Shown here: positions 17,995 to 27,191 of the stretch, in pieces
Position numbering within the stretch: position 1 is the stretch's first letter
Layout of the letters: the number at the start of each line of letters is the position of its first letter
DNA from: Petrimonas sp.
Lineage (GTDB): Bacteria; Bacteroidota; Bacteroidia; Bacteroidales; Dysgonomonadaceae
Length of the DNA stretch: 64,000 bases
NCBI GenBank assembly: GCA_012839475.1
Contig: DUNG01000020.1
Span: 248,001-312,000, forward strand
Reading direction: 5' to 3'
The notes under the pieces: generated by a model
Told to the model about the DNA's origin: nothing
Database searches by the model: none
Seen by the model: the letters and a program-made list of their open reading frames with translations, nothing else
Translations under genes and position numbers: made by a program

Positions 17995-18813
17995 TCACTT
18001 CCGGGAGCTAAAAAAGTCGTGGAAGAACAATACCTGATAGCGAATCGCGTTGCTCCAATACTCCCAGTTGTGTACTCCCGGGCGGCTGATATAATCGTGC
18101 GGGATATTCCGATAGAGCAACTCTTTATGCAAGCGCTCATTCACCTCGTAGAAAAAGTCCCCCGTCCCACAATCGATGATAATTTTTAATGCGCCAGGGG
18201 TGAGCAGGTGTAACTGACCCATAACCGTGTGCTCATCCCATCTTTCAGGGTATTCGCTCTGCTTTCCCAAGCGATTCGCCATATCCCAATCATTAGGGAA
18301 AGGGCGGATATCCACGCCACCGCTCATACTGCCGCATGCACCAAAGACGTCTTGATTACGAAAGCCGAGGTACAAACCACCGTGTCCCCCCATGCTCAAC
18401 CCGGTGACGGCACGCCCTTCGCGGGAAGCCACCGTTCTGTACGTCTGATCCACCCAAGTGACCAGTTCACGGGCGACAAAGGTTTCGTACTGGAAAGAGG
18501 GATCAATGGGGCTATCCCAATACCAACTCCCGTACGCCCCATCGGGACAGACGATCATCATCCCGTACTGGTCCGCCAGTTCCTTGACACGCGGTACCCT
18601 GCTAACCCAGCCATCATACTTATCGCTGTAACCATGCAGCAGGTAAAGCACGGGAAAAACGGCCTCCCCATTATAGGCATCCGGTTTGATCACCACCGCC
18701 TTAACGTGTTGGTTCATCTTGTCGCTAAACACGCTTACCGTGTCTACCGTCGCCGATAACGCGCTGGTAAAGAAGGTGCAAAAGAAAACGCCAATAATAG
18801 CCAATCGTCTCAT
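17995..18813 (-). CDS. Secreted alpha/beta-hydrolase esterase (CE1/esterase D-like)
   Basis: The 272-residue protein has an N-terminal signal peptide (about 1-21, RRLAIIGVFFCTFFTSALSA) and an alpha/beta-hydrolase domain with a complete triad: Ser in GLSMGGHGG, Asp in IDCGTGDFF and His in PGVHNWEYW. It resembles the putative esterase family (PF00756) that includes S-formylglutathione hydrolases, mycolyltransferases and feruloyl/acetyl xylan esterases. The exported location points to deacylation of a polysaccharide or an environmental ester; the substrate cannot be told. It ends 4 bp from the helicase-nuclease stop on the opposite strand, leaving no space for a terminator. Confidence 0.85.
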   Translation of the reverse strand: MRRLAIIGVFFCTFFTSALSATVDTVSVFSDKMNQHVKAVVIKPDAYNGEAVFPVLYLLHGYSDKYDGWVSRVPRVKELADQYGMMIVCPDGAYGSWYWDSPIDPSFQYETFVARELVTWVDQTYRTVASREGRAVTGLSMGGHGGLYLGFRNQDVFGACGSMSGGVDIRPFPNDWDMANRLGKQSEYPERWDEHTVMGQLHLLTPGALKIIIDCGTGDFFYEVNERLHKELLYRNIPHDYISRPGVHNWEYWSNAIRYQVLFFHDFFSSRK

Positions 18814-18849
18814 AACAGACTGTTTTTATTAGGTAAAAGCCCTATTGTT

Positions 18850-18876
18850 AAAACGACGCACCGCCGTTGCGGTGCG
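18850..18876 (-). terminator. Terminator of nagB
   Basis: On the minus strand an 8-bp perfect GC stem (18857-18864 with 18869-18876, CGCACCGC on both strands, 4-base loop) is followed by TCGTTTT. It lies 33 bp after the nagB stop. The T-run is short but the stem is strong. Confidence 0.65.
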
Positions 18877-18908
18877 CACCGAACAAGTTGTTTTCAAATG
18901 TCACAATA

Positions 18909-19718
18909 TTAAAGCAACGAATCGGGATCCAGGTGATCATGCTCTATATCGAGGAAGTACTTGTAGGTTCCTACCTTCAGCTCGGAACAAGCATCGTAAT
19001 CGCACACGATGATGCCATGTTGATGCATCTGCAGGGCGCTGATGGTCCACATCTGGTTGATGGAACCTTCCACCGCATGGTAGAGGGCGCGTGCCTTATG
19101 GCTCCCGTTCACCAGGATGAGTACCTCCCTGGCACCGAGTATCGTGGCTACACCGACCGTCAACGCGGTTTTGGGCACCTTGTTCACGTCGTTATCGAAG
19201 AAACGGGAGTTGGCGAGCACCGTAGCAGTGGTCAACGTCTTGACACGAGTACGCGAGCTGAGCGATGAACCCGGTTCGTTGAACGCGATGTGTCCATCCG
19301 TGCCAACACCCCCCATAAAGAGATCAATACCCCCGGCGTCGACAATCGCCTGCTCGTAGGCTGCACACTCCGCTTCAAGGTCCTTGGCCATTCCATCGGG
19401 GATATGAACGTTCTCCTTTTTAATGTCGATATGGTTGAAGAAGTTTTTCCACATGAAGGTGTGGTAGCTCTGCGGGTGATCGGCCGGAAGGCCAATGTAC
19501 TCGTCCATATTGAACGTGATGACGTTCTTGAACGACACCCGTCCCGCTTCATAATGCTTGATTAGCGCCTTGTATGTGGCCAGTGGGGATGAACCGGTAG
19601 GCAACCCCAGTTTGAACGGTTTCTCTGCCGTGGGGTTAGCCTGGTTGATTTTAGCAACGATGTAGTTGGCTGCCCATTGTGCCATTTGCCCGGAATCGGG
19701 TTGAATAATAAGTCTCAT
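18909..19718 (-). CDS. nagB: Glucosamine-6-phosphate deaminase
   Basis: The 269-residue protein matches the hexameric NagB family throughout: [13 protein letters not shown] near residue 38, FNMDEYIGL (catalytic Asp/Glu), [18 protein letters not shown] and the late [10 protein letters not shown] block. It converts glucosamine-6-phosphate to fructose-6-phosphate and ammonia, allowing amino sugars to feed glycolysis (pfkA is also in this window). No nagA or transporter is adjacent. A hairpin terminator follows it. The leader (19719-19800) shows no exact TAnnTTTG box. Identification is certain. Confidence 0.97.
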   Translation of the reverse strand: MRLIIQPDSGQMAQWAANYIVAKINQANPTAEKPFKLGLPTGSSPLATYKALIKHYEAGRVSFKNVITFNMDEYIGLPADHPQSYHTFMWKNFFNHIDIKKENVHIPDGMAKDLEAECAAYEQAIVDAGGIDLFMGGVGTDGHIAFNEPGSSLSSRTRVKTLTTATVLANSRFFDNDVNKVPKTALTVGVATILGAREVLILVNGSHKARALYHAVEGSINQMWTISALQMHQHGIIVCDYDACSELKVGTYKYFLDIEHDHLDPDSLL

Positions 19719-19808
19719 AGTGTGTATAATTTTTAATAGTTGTCTGCAAATCTTTCGTGTTCAATATGCATACATGAACTTGACTCAGTTTTCACCTGTC
19801 GAAACTGA

Positions 19809-21038
19809 TTAACCGACGCCCGTGTTGGCAACCACCTCTGCGCCGGAGGTCAGTTTTTGAGCCATGATGCGACCCAGTTCACGTGCCTGCTCCTCCACTT
19901 CAGTAAGCATGCCCTGCTTCATGACCACCGGATCGGCGACCACCTCGAACGGTTTCCCTTGCACAAACGCGCCAAAATGCCTGGCGGTGGCATCCGACCA
20001 GCAGAAGCTACCGAAGCAGCCGAAGAAGCGGTTCTTGAGGAGTCGGTTTTCCAATGCCGACAGCAAGCTCTCCACCATGGGGTATAAGTTGGCGTTATAA
20101 GTAGGCGAGCCGATAATCAACCCCTTGTACTTGAAGACGTCGCGTAGGATATCCGACTGATGGCTCTTGGAGACGTTATGCATCGCGATCTCCCTTACGC
20201 CGTTTGCAGCCGCCTCCTCAGCGATCACCTCGGCCAGTCGCCCGGTGTTGCCGTACATGCTACCGTAAGCGATCACCAATCCCTCGTCGGCATCGTATCG
20301 GCTCAGACGATCATACATCGTCACCACTTTGGCGATGTTCTCCGGGATCGTCCATACGGGGCCATGGGTTGGACAGATGACTTCTATCTTAATACCGGAA
20401 ACCTTTTGGAGTGCCTTTTGAACGGCCGACCCGTACTTGCCCACGATATTGGCGTAGTAGCGGATCATCTCGTCATGGTACCGCTCGGGGTTTAGCAACG
20501 AATCCAGCACCCCGCCATCCAGCGTGCCGAACGTGCCAAAGGCATCTCCCGTGAACAGCACCTTCTTCTCTGGCACGTAGGTCATCATCGTCTCCGGCCA
20601 GTGCACCATGGGGGTCAAGAAAAACTTTAACCGGTTCTTTCCGATGCTAAGCTCTCCTTGATCTTGCACCTCAAGCACGTTGTCCCCGATCCCGTAGAAT
20701 CCGTTCAACATCTCGATGGTTCGTTTATTACCTACTATCTGAATGCCGGGATATCGAGTAACCAACCACTCGATCGCACCCGAGTGATCGGGCTCCATAT
20801 GGTTCACCACGAGGTAATCGATCGGTTTATCACCCAACACAGAATGAATGTGTCGGGAAAACTCGTTGACATAACAGGTGTCCACGGTATCGACCAACAC
20901 CGTTTTCTCATCCTCAATAATATAGGAATTATAGGAGACCCCTCGTGGCAACGGCCATAAATTCTCAAAAAGCACTTTAACACGGTCGTTTACACCCACG
21001 TAATAGATACCTTTTGAAACTTGAATCGCTTTTTGCAT
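19809..21038 (-). CDS. Flavodiiron protein (FprA/Rubredoxin:oxygen oxidoreductase type)
   Basis: The 409-residue protein has a metallo-beta-lactamase-like N-terminal domain with the diiron ligand motif NHMEPDHSG (near residue 80) and further His in TPMVHWPETM and CPTHGPVW, then a C-terminal flavodoxin domain (AYGSMYGNTGRLAE). A-type flavodiiron proteins reduce O2 to water and/or NO to N2O in anaerobes, with electrons from rubredoxin or NADH via partner proteins. It lies 11 bp after lgt on the same strand, so the two are likely cotranscribed. No rubredoxin or partner gene is adjacent. Whether O2 or NO is preferred cannot be read from sequence. Confidence 0.93.
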   Translation of the reverse strand: MQKAIQVSKGIYYVGVNDRVKVLFENLWPLPRGVSYNSYIIEDEKTVLVDTVDTCYVNEFSRHIHSVLGDKPIDYLVVNHMEPDHSGAIEWLVTRYPGIQIVGNKRTIEMLNGFYGIGDNVLEVQDQGELSIGKNRLKFFLTPMVHWPETMMTYVPEKKVLFTGDAFGTFGTLDGGVLDSLLNPERYHDEMIRYYANIVGKYGSAVQKALQKVSGIKIEVICPTHGPVWTIPENIAKVVTMYDRLSRYDADEGLVIAYGSMYGNTGRLAEVIAEEAAANGVREIAMHNVSKSHQSDILRDVFKYKGLIIGSPTYNANLYPMVESLLSALENRLLKNRFFGCFGSFCWSDATARHFGAFVQGKPFEVVADPVVMKQGMLTEVEEQARELGRIMAQKLTSGAEVVANTGVG

Positions 21039-21049
21039 AAACGTTGTTA

Positions 21050-22003
21050 TTATCTCTTTTTATTCTTTGATTTCGATTTTGACTGCTGTTGCGGCTTGGA
21101 ACGTGTTTTCTCTTTCGACTTCTGTTTCGGTTGAAACATCTCAGACTGCTTGGGAGTTACCACCACTTCGGCAGGTCGTCTAAGCGCGTTCACGATCAGC
21201 CATATCCCCCAAATAATAAAGGGAATGCTCAGCCATTGCCCAAGGATAAGACCGGTGGTTTCGCGCATCAGGTTTTCCGACTCCACTTGCACGTTCTTCA
21301 CGTACTCCACGAAGAAACGGAACAGGAAGATGATCAAGATGCCAACTCCGGTGATCAACCCTTTCCTGTCTTTGGCATCTGTTTTAAAGTAGAGGAACAT
21401 CGTGATAGCGAATACCAGCAGGTAAACCAAGCCCTCGTAGATTTGGGTGGGATGAGACGGCTCAGAGTAAATGGGTTCCGCACCCTGCATCCAATGATAG
21501 GTATTGGTGATGAACCGGAAACCCCAGGGTAAATCAGTGGGGCCACCGTAAATCTCGTGGTTCATCAGGTTCCCGAACCGAATCATCGCAGCCGTGAAGC
21601 CGGTCGGTACCATCACCCTGTCAAATGTCCACAAAGTGCTGAGTTTTGTCACCCGCCGCGAATAGATCCAGACGGCGATGATAATACCGATGACGCCCCC
21701 GTGGCTAGCCAATCCCCCTTCCCACACCTTGATCATCTCGAACGGATGCGCCAGATAGTAGGCCGGTTCGTAAAACAGACAGTGTCCCAATCGCGCGCCC
21801 ACGATAATCCCAACGATCATGTAGACGAAGAGCGAATCGAACCACTTCTCCAGGAGGTCCTCCTTTTTAAAAATCCGATGCACAATGTAAACGGCCACGA
21901 TAAGGCCAATGACCCAAAACAGGCCATACCAGCGGATTTCACGACCAAGCAGGGTAAACAACCTGGGATCCACGTTCCAGGTTACCGCGAGTAATCTATC
22001 CAT
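21050..22003 (-). CDS. lgt: Prolipoprotein diacylglyceryl transferase
   Basis: The 317-residue membrane protein has about seven membrane segments and Lgt signatures: the HGGVIGIIIAVWIYSRR segment and RFGNLMNHEIYG, containing the conserved Arg and Asn of the catalytic region. Lgt transfers diacylglycerol from phosphatidylglycerol to the lipobox Cys of preprolipoproteins, such as the nucleoside hydrolase encoded at 27.2 kb. The last 35 residues are a Lys/Gln/Ser-rich cytoplasmic tail (KSKEKTRSKPQQQSKS), longer than in enterobacterial Lgt. The promoter box lies 18 bp upstream. lsp is not nearby. Confidence 0.96.
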   Translation of the reverse strand: MDRLLAVTWNVDPRLFTLLGREIRWYGLFWVIGLIVAVYIVHRIFKKEDLLEKWFDSLFVYMIVGIIVGARLGHCLFYEPAYYLAHPFEMIKVWEGGLASHGGVIGIIIAVWIYSRRVTKLSTLWTFDRVMVPTGFTAAMIRFGNLMNHEIYGGPTDLPWGFRFITNTYHWMQGAEPIYSEPSHPTQIYEGLVYLLVFAITMFLYFKTDAKDRKGLITGVGILIIFLFRFFVEYVKNVQVESENLMRETTGLILGQWLSIPFIIWGIWLIVNALRRPAEVVVTPKQSEMFQPKQKSKEKTRSKPQQQSKSKSKNKKR

Positions 22004-22021
22004 GAGTGTTCAATTTTTTTT

Positions 22022-22029
22022 CAAAGATA
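22022..22029 (-). promoter_or_regulatory. -7 promoter box of lgt
   Basis: On the minus strand 22029-22022 reads TATCTTTG, an exact TAnnTTTG, 18 bp before the lgt ATG. No good TTTG was found 19-21 bp further upstream, where the sequence runs into the end of ddh. Confidence 0.5.
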
Positions 22030-22050
22030 GTAAAAAAGAAGCAAATAGGT

Positions 22051-22950
22051 TTACACCAGCTTCTTTATCCACACCTCTTTTTCACCTGGCAGGAGATCCA
22101 CCACCGGGACCTCAATCATCGTGTAGGCACCAGGCTGTTGCTTACGGGTAGCCCGGGCGGCGGCCACCATAACCTGAGCAGTGAGCGCAGGGTTGTTGAT
22201 GCGCATATCGAACGTGAAGAGCTGGTTGGAGGTAACACCGGAGCTACCTTTTCGTTCCAGCCGTACACCGTGTCCCATATCTTTCAACGTCTCCACATCC
22301 TCTACCTGGAAGACACGGGTATCGTCGTTCACGAAATAAGTGTCGGACTTAATGGCCTGGGCCACCGCTTCGAAATCGTGTCCCTCACACAGCTCCACGT
22401 AAACCATCCTGCGGTGCAGGCCCGCACCCGTGGGAAGGGTCACCGATAACGCCTCTTTCACCCCCTCTATTGCTTTCACGGCCACCGTATGTCCCATGCT
22501 CATGCCGGGACCAAAGTTGGTGTAGGTAATACCGCGGGGGGCCATCGCCTCGAAAAGGGCACGGATCACCGAGTCACTCCCGGGATCCCATCCCGCGGAT
22601 AGAATCGAAACCGCACCACACCGCTTTGCTGCTTGGTCGAGTGATGCACGCAGCGGAACTATTTGACCGTGAATATCAAACCCATCCACCGTGTGGATTC
22701 CCAGCTCCAGACACTCTTTGGCATACACCTCCACTTTCCGGGTAGGCACACACAGGATGGCAACGTCCACCGCTTTCAAGTGCGATACGTGGGGTGCCAC
22801 CTCGTACACCTCCAACTCAGCCGGGACGTTAGAGGCATCTCTACGGACAATCCCCGCAACATCAAAATCGGGGGCCGCCTGCAACGCCTCCATCACGTAC
22901 CTCCCTATATTGCCGTAACCAACCACGGCAGCCCTTATTTTCCTTGACAT
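22051..22950 (-). CDS. ddh: meso-Diaminopimelate D-dehydrogenase
   Basis: The 299-residue protein has an N-terminal NADPH-binding fold (VVGYGNIGRYV near residue 10) and Ddh-specific blocks such as DGFDIHGQ, SAGWDPGSDS and TNFGPGMSMGHT. It interconverts meso-2,6-diaminopimelate with L-tetrahydrodipicolinate, ammonia and NADPH, a one-step route to the peptidoglycan cross-linking residue and lysine precursor. Its presence suggests meso-DAP peptidoglycan. It precedes lgt by 47 bp on the same strand, with the lgt promoter in that gap. No exact promoter box was found upstream. Identification is secure. Confidence 0.95.
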   Translation of the reverse strand: MSRKIRAAVVGYGNIGRYVMEALQAAPDFDVAGIVRRDASNVPAELEVYEVAPHVSHLKAVDVAILCVPTRKVEVYAKECLELGIHTVDGFDIHGQIVPLRASLDQAAKRCGAVSILSAGWDPGSDSVIRALFEAMAPRGITYTNFGPGMSMGHTVAVKAIEGVKEALSVTLPTGAGLHRRMVYVELCEGHDFEAVAQAIKSDTYFVNDDTRVFQVEDVETLKDMGHGVRLERKGSSGVTSNQLFTFDMRINNPALTAQVMVAAARATRKQQPGAYTMIEVPVVDLLPGEKEVWIKKLV

Positions 22951-23127
22951 ATATCCCGTGTTTTTTGTTCGTCTAAAAAATCGTCTTAAAACAGGTATAC
23001 TTCATGCAACTGCTTGACAACAAAGCATCCCATTAAGCCCTCTTTGACTCACTCACAAAAATAGATGAAAAAACTGCTTTTTACAAACGCATAGGATATT
23101 AAATCAAGGCAGCCATGTACTTTATAT

Positions 23128-23169
23128 TAAAAAGCAAAGCCAATGCCCCACTGGAATGAGGCACTGGCT
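23128..23169 (-). terminator. Terminator after the acid phosphatase gene
   Basis: On the minus strand AGCCAGTGCC (23169-23160) pairs with GGCATTGGCT (23147-23138), with one mismatch, and is followed by TTGCTTTTT. It lies 40 bp past the phosphatase stop. The rest of the 22951-23209 gap shows nothing recognisable. Confidence 0.7.
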
Positions 23170-23209
23170 TTTAAACAAACATCATCGTCATCCTAGGGAA
23201 AGTCCGCTA

Positions 23210-24178
23210 CTATTTAACTATTTCAAATTGATAAATCGGATCACCCAGGTAATTTACAAAAGTCATTTTCATCCTACCCTTTCCAATTGATATAACGGAA
23301 AACCCCTCATCAGGAGAGCAGAATCGGGTATCAGGTCCTTTCACAGGCTCCCGACCCAACGAGGCGGAGCTATTAACCACGTAGTTTACCTCTGTACCTG
23401 GCTTTGTTAAATGTTGAAATGTATGTGAATGGCCGGCTATATAGAGATCGACCCCATATTTTCTTAATAACGGGTCTAACTTCTCAATAAGGTCCTGCTC
23501 ATCCACCCTTTTCTTCTCCGACACGTATATAGGATGATGTCCTATGACGATCTTAAATGTTCCAGTCGAGTTTGCAAGTTGTTCTTCCAGCCACTGTAGC
23601 TGAGCGGTGCTATCCTGTTCAAAAACATCGGCGTACTTGTCGCCATCTTCGTAGTAATCGCTTATAAGGGGGGTGGTATCGATAAAAAACAGTTCTGCCG
23701 TGTCAAACTCGTCTATCTCATCGGGATCGGGCTGAATAAACTTTGTATAGTACCTGCCCGGCATTACCCAACGTCGCGAAATTTGAGAGTAATCGATGAC
23801 CGCTTGCGTATTACCTCTATATTCATGGTTGCCCAGTATAGGATACCACTCTTCCATGAAATGGGGATGAGCGTATACCAGTTCAAAATTGGTCATCCAC
23901 AACGGGTCATAAACACTCTCTACCCCGCCCCAGTGGTGTGTATCGCCGGCGGAGACGAAAAATTCCGGATCCGCTGTATCTACCATGCGCACCATAGCCT
24001 CTGCCACATCTTTCTGACGATAGTAGCCATTTCGTCCCAAATCGTTAAGAACGTAAAAGTTGTAGCCATCGTCATATTCAACTTCGACCTCTATCCTTTC
24101 GCTCTGCGCGTATGTAAAGGTAAATGCAAAGAGCAACAGGGTCAGGAGAGACACCTTTTTTATCTCGAATTTCCTCAT
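23210..24178 (-). CDS. Secreted purple-acid-phosphatase-like metallophosphoesterase
   Basis: The 322-residue protein has a signal peptide (about 1-24, ending TFTYAQ) and the calcineurin-like phosphoesterase motif series: LNDLGRNGYY, AGDTHHWGG, GNHEY, IGHHPIY and AGHSHTFQH, which provide the metal ligands. The order and spacing best fit the tartrate-resistant (type 5) acid phosphatase group. It would act outside the cytoplasmic membrane, removing phosphate from organic esters. It lies 27 bp after a TonB receptor gene on the same strand and is followed by a terminator, so the two form an operon. Next to nucleoside hydrolases a nucleotide substrate is plausible, but that is inference. Confidence 0.87.
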   Translation of the reverse strand: MRKFEIKKVSLLTLLLFAFTFTYAQSERIEVEVEYDDGYNFYVLNDLGRNGYYRQKDVAEAMVRMVDTADPEFFVSAGDTHHWGGVESVYDPLWMTNFELVYAHPHFMEEWYPILGNHEYRGNTQAVIDYSQISRRWVMPGRYYTKFIQPDPDEIDEFDTAELFFIDTTPLISDYYEDGDKYADVFEQDSTAQLQWLEEQLANSTGTFKIVIGHHPIYVSEKKRVDEQDLIEKLDPLLRKYGVDLYIAGHSHTFQHLTKPGTEVNYVVNSSASLGREPVKGPDTRFCSPDEGFSVISIGKGRMKMTFVNYLGDPIYQFEIVK

Positions 24179-24205
24179 ACTACTATTTTATATTTACTTT
24201 TCGCA

Positions 24206-26992
24206 TCAAAATACCACCTTAACACCGGCATCGAAGCGGAAGTTGTAATACTCTGCCTGCATCGTGTACTCTTTACTTCCTTGATAATACCGAAGTGGCT
24301 GGTTCAATATATTGTTCACGTTGGCAAAGATATGCAAATATTTGCCGGCGCGCATATTGAAGTTAAAGTCGAGATAGTTCACCGCGTCGTAATACCGGTC
24401 ATAATAAGCCTCTTCACCAAGCTCATCGATAAAATCTGAAGCGTAATTATAGGAAAGTCGAGCAGAAAAGCGGGGATGGTCATATCCAAGCGCGGCATTG
24501 AAAGTGTGCTTGGGGCTTCCCGGCATGCTCAGCTTATCATTCTCACGCCCTTCATAGTTGAATTTCTTCACGTCCGAGTAGTTAAAGGTATAGTTCGTGT
24601 AGATATTGAAGTGACGCAAAAAACCGGGCAGGAAACGCATAGGTTGTTGCATCGACACCTCAATACCAAACAGATCGGCATCTCCGGCATTGATGGGACG
24701 GAAAAACTTGTCCCACGTGTGTCCCTCGTACTGATAATCGCGCAGTCGCTCCTCCACGATAAAGTCCCGTATATCCTTATAGAAAACTCCCGCGGAAAAG
24801 AGACCGCCGTTCAAGTAGTACTCTGCCATCAGGTCGAAGTTCATCGACTTTGTCGGCAACAGTTCAGGATTGCCGATAGACACCTCATTATCCCTAAACT
24901 CCAACATTTTGCGGGGTGTAAGGTCGATATACTTAGGACGCGCCAACGTATTGGTCCAGGCGGCTTTCACCTTAAAATCATCGCTCACATCCCACTTGGC
25001 AATCAGCGAAGGCAGGAAGTTGATGTATGAATCGTTTTCACCATCAATTTTTTTGATACTCTGCTTTTTATCCGGATCTGTCTGCCACGTGTTGGCACTG
25101 TAGTTAGAGACTGTATGCTCTACGCGCAATCCCAGTACCAGGTCCACCTTGTTGTACAGTCGCTGGTCGTAACGAATGTACCCGGCGGCTATCCTCTCCT
25201 TGGCATCAAAATCGGCAAAATCGCTTTCAAGATCTTTTTCACTTTCAAAATTGGCGTTTCCTTCAAGTTGCATATCGCCAAAATATTTTTTATCAGGAAA
25301 GTTTCCGATTGTATACTTACCGGGCAGATAGTTATCTCTGGTCATATCAGTCAGATGGGAACGAACCTCACTATCGAAAGCATCTTCATACGCTTTCACG
25401 GGCTCGTACTCATACAGATCCTCATCGTTACTCTTCGATTTAATTCTGGCTACCACACCAAAGGAGAAGCTGTTTTTCCAATCGCCGTAACTGTTGATAG
25501 GAAATAGGAAATCTGTTTTGAATGAAACATCCCTATCCTTAGTATATTGATACTCCTCGGTAAACTCGTCAAATTTCAAAGCCGAGTAGTCATCAATATT
25601 GCTACTAAAGTCGCTCGCCATAGGCGTTCTCGGGTTGGAAAGGTCATTTTTAAAAGAGACTTTTTTCGCGACATAGGTCAGGTACCTTTCGTTGGGGCGT
25701 TCTTCGGAAGCTTGCGAGATATTGGCATCCCAGGTCATTTGCAGTTTTTCGAAAAAGTGTTCGCCACCCAGCGAAAAGGTGTATACCCGCTGATCTTCCA
25801 ATCGGGTATACCTCTCATCCTTCGTACCAAACTTCACCTGCCTTTCCACCTTTTTGGATACAAAGCCGTTGCCATCGGGTTCAATATCCTTCAAGCGCAG
25901 GCGAAACCGGTTCTCCCAGTCGCGGCGTTTGTTGTACATCCCGCTAAGCACGATCTTATGATCGGGATTAAACTGATAATCAAAAGCGGCTGAATAACTC
26001 TGTCGCTCCCTGCTAACAAGGTATTGCCGAACCTGGTAATCTGAAACGTAGCTTTTGCCTTTATCATCTTTTTCCCATTCAAACTCTATATTATCCGATC
26101 CCAAGGGGTTATATTGATAAGAGGCGGCAAGCACCATACCCAGTTTATCGTTAAAAAAGCGATTCCCGTAGCTAAACCCCAAGTTCAACAGGGGCTTCTC
26201 TGAAATCAGGTTGTACCCGCTACCTCCCATGGCGGTGATGCGGCGGCCTGACGGTTGACTCCTTGTGATAAGATTTACCGAACCGCCTATAGCATCCGCG
26301 TCCATATTGGCGGTGACCACCTTATTCACCTCGATGGTTTGAATCATATCGGCCGGTATAAGGTCGAGTTGCACCGAGCGCATCTCCGCCTCGGCCGAAG
26401 GGACACGTGTGCCGTCTATGGTTACCGAACTCAAATCGGGAGAGGTTCCGCGAACATGACCGAAGCGTGCCTCGCCCTGGTCATACTGTACGCTGATACC
26501 GGGAATTCGCTTCAGCGCGTCACCTATGTTTGAGTCGGGGAAACGCGACACCTGGTCAGCCGATATAACATTAGCAATATTGATGCTGTTTTTCTGTTGC
26601 GACATCGCCTTGTATTGCGAATTCATGCCGGTAACTACCACCTCATTCATCAATAAACCCTCGTTTAACACGATGTTGTTTAACGCGTTGGTTTCACCAT
26701 CCTTAATGGTCAACCGTATATCTTCCGGCGTGAATCCAACATAAGATACCCGAATGGTATAAGCACCATCCTTAAGTCCGGTAATTCTGAAAAAACCGTT
26801 CACATCAGAAACAGTGCCGATATGGGTACCCTCAATTAAAATAGTGGCTCCAGGTAGCACATAACCCATTTTATCGACCACACGACCGGTAAGTGCACCG
26901 GCAGCAACATCGGACACCGGATCGTTTAAGGCGAAAAGGGATTTTGTCGACAATGGGAGTACAATGAGTAATAGCAATAAAATTTTCTTCAT
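24206..26992 (-). CDS. TonB-dependent receptor with CarboxypepD-like N-terminal domain
   Basis: The 928-residue outer-membrane receptor has a signal peptide (1-21), a CarboxypepD_reg-like beta domain (about 35-115, GRVVDKMGYVLPGATILIEG), a plug domain with EVVVTG, SDxxIGDALKRIPGIS and the GHVRGTSPDLSSVTIDG block, then a 22-strand barrel ending in an aromatic residue (VKVVF). The plug sequence is of the TonB-Xanth-Caul type rather than SusC, and no SusD partner is present. Such receptors bring ligands into the periplasm with TonB energy. The ligand is unknown; the downstream phosphatase and divergent nucleoside genes suggest a phosphorylated compound or nucleotide. The coding sequence is visibly more AT-rich than flanking housekeeping genes. 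Confidence 0.93.
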   Translation of the reverse strand: MKKILLLLLIVLPLSTKSLFALNDPVSDVAAGALTGRVVDKMGYVLPGATILIEGTHIGTVSDVNGFFRITGLKDGAYTIRVSYVGFTPEDIRLTIKDGETNALNNIVLNEGLLMNEVVVTGMNSQYKAMSQQKNSINIANVISADQVSRFPDSNIGDALKRIPGISVQYDQGEARFGHVRGTSPDLSSVTIDGTRVPSAEAEMRSVQLDLIPADMIQTIEVNKVVTANMDADAIGGSVNLITRSQPSGRRITAMGGSGYNLISEKPLLNLGFSYGNRFFNDKLGMVLAASYQYNPLGSDNIEFEWEKDDKGKSYVSDYQVRQYLVSRERQSYSAAFDYQFNPDHKIVLSGMYNKRRDWENRFRLRLKDIEPDGNGFVSKKVERQVKFGTKDERYTRLEDQRVYTFSLGGEHFFEKLQMTWDANISQASEERPNERYLTYVAKKVSFKNDLSNPRTPMASDFSSNIDDYSALKFDEFTEEYQYTKDRDVSFKTDFLFPINSYGDWKNSFSFGVVARIKSKSNDEDLYEYEPVKAYEDAFDSEVRSHLTDMTRDNYLPGKYTIGNFPDKKYFGDMQLEGNANFESEKDLESDFADFDAKERIAAGYIRYDQRLYNKVDLVLGLRVEHTVSNYSANTWQTDPDKKQSIKKIDGENDSYINFLPSLIAKWDVSDDFKVKAAWTNTLARPKYIDLTPRKMLEFRDNEVSIGNPELLPTKSMNFDLMAEYYLNGGLFSAGVFYKDIRDFIVEERLRDYQYEGHTWDKFFRPINAGDADLFGIEVSMQQPMRFLPGFLRHFNIYTNYTFNYSDVKKFNYEGRENDKLSMPGSPKHTFNAALGYDHPRFSARLSYNYASDFIDELGEEAYYDRYYDAVNYLDFNFNMRAGKYLHIFANVNNILNQPLRYYQGSKEYTMQAEYYNFRFDAGVKVVF

Positions 26993-27191
26993 AATTATTT
27001 AATAAGTTGGTTTGCAGAACCTCAAAGTGATGAGATTAATTTTGCAAAGGACTTAATTTATTGTTACGAAGTGATTACTTTTAAATTAAATAAATGTTAC
27101 GGTTATCAAATAGTGTTTTTATCTTTATATTCGCGTTGTTTGACAAAACTATGGCCATTTGACATAGAACAATTATTAAGAATGAATCACC
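26993..27191. promoter_or_regulatory. Divergent control region of the nucleoside/phosphatase block
   Basis: A 199-bp AT-rich gap separates the divergent TonB receptor and nucleoside hydrolase genes. On plus, TATCTTTA (27120-27127) and TATATTCG (27126-27133) are each one base from TAnnTTTG. On minus, only a weak match (GTCCTTTG) was seen. No regulator gene flanks it, so control may be by a distant regulator or by phosphate or ribose status. Confidence 0.35.
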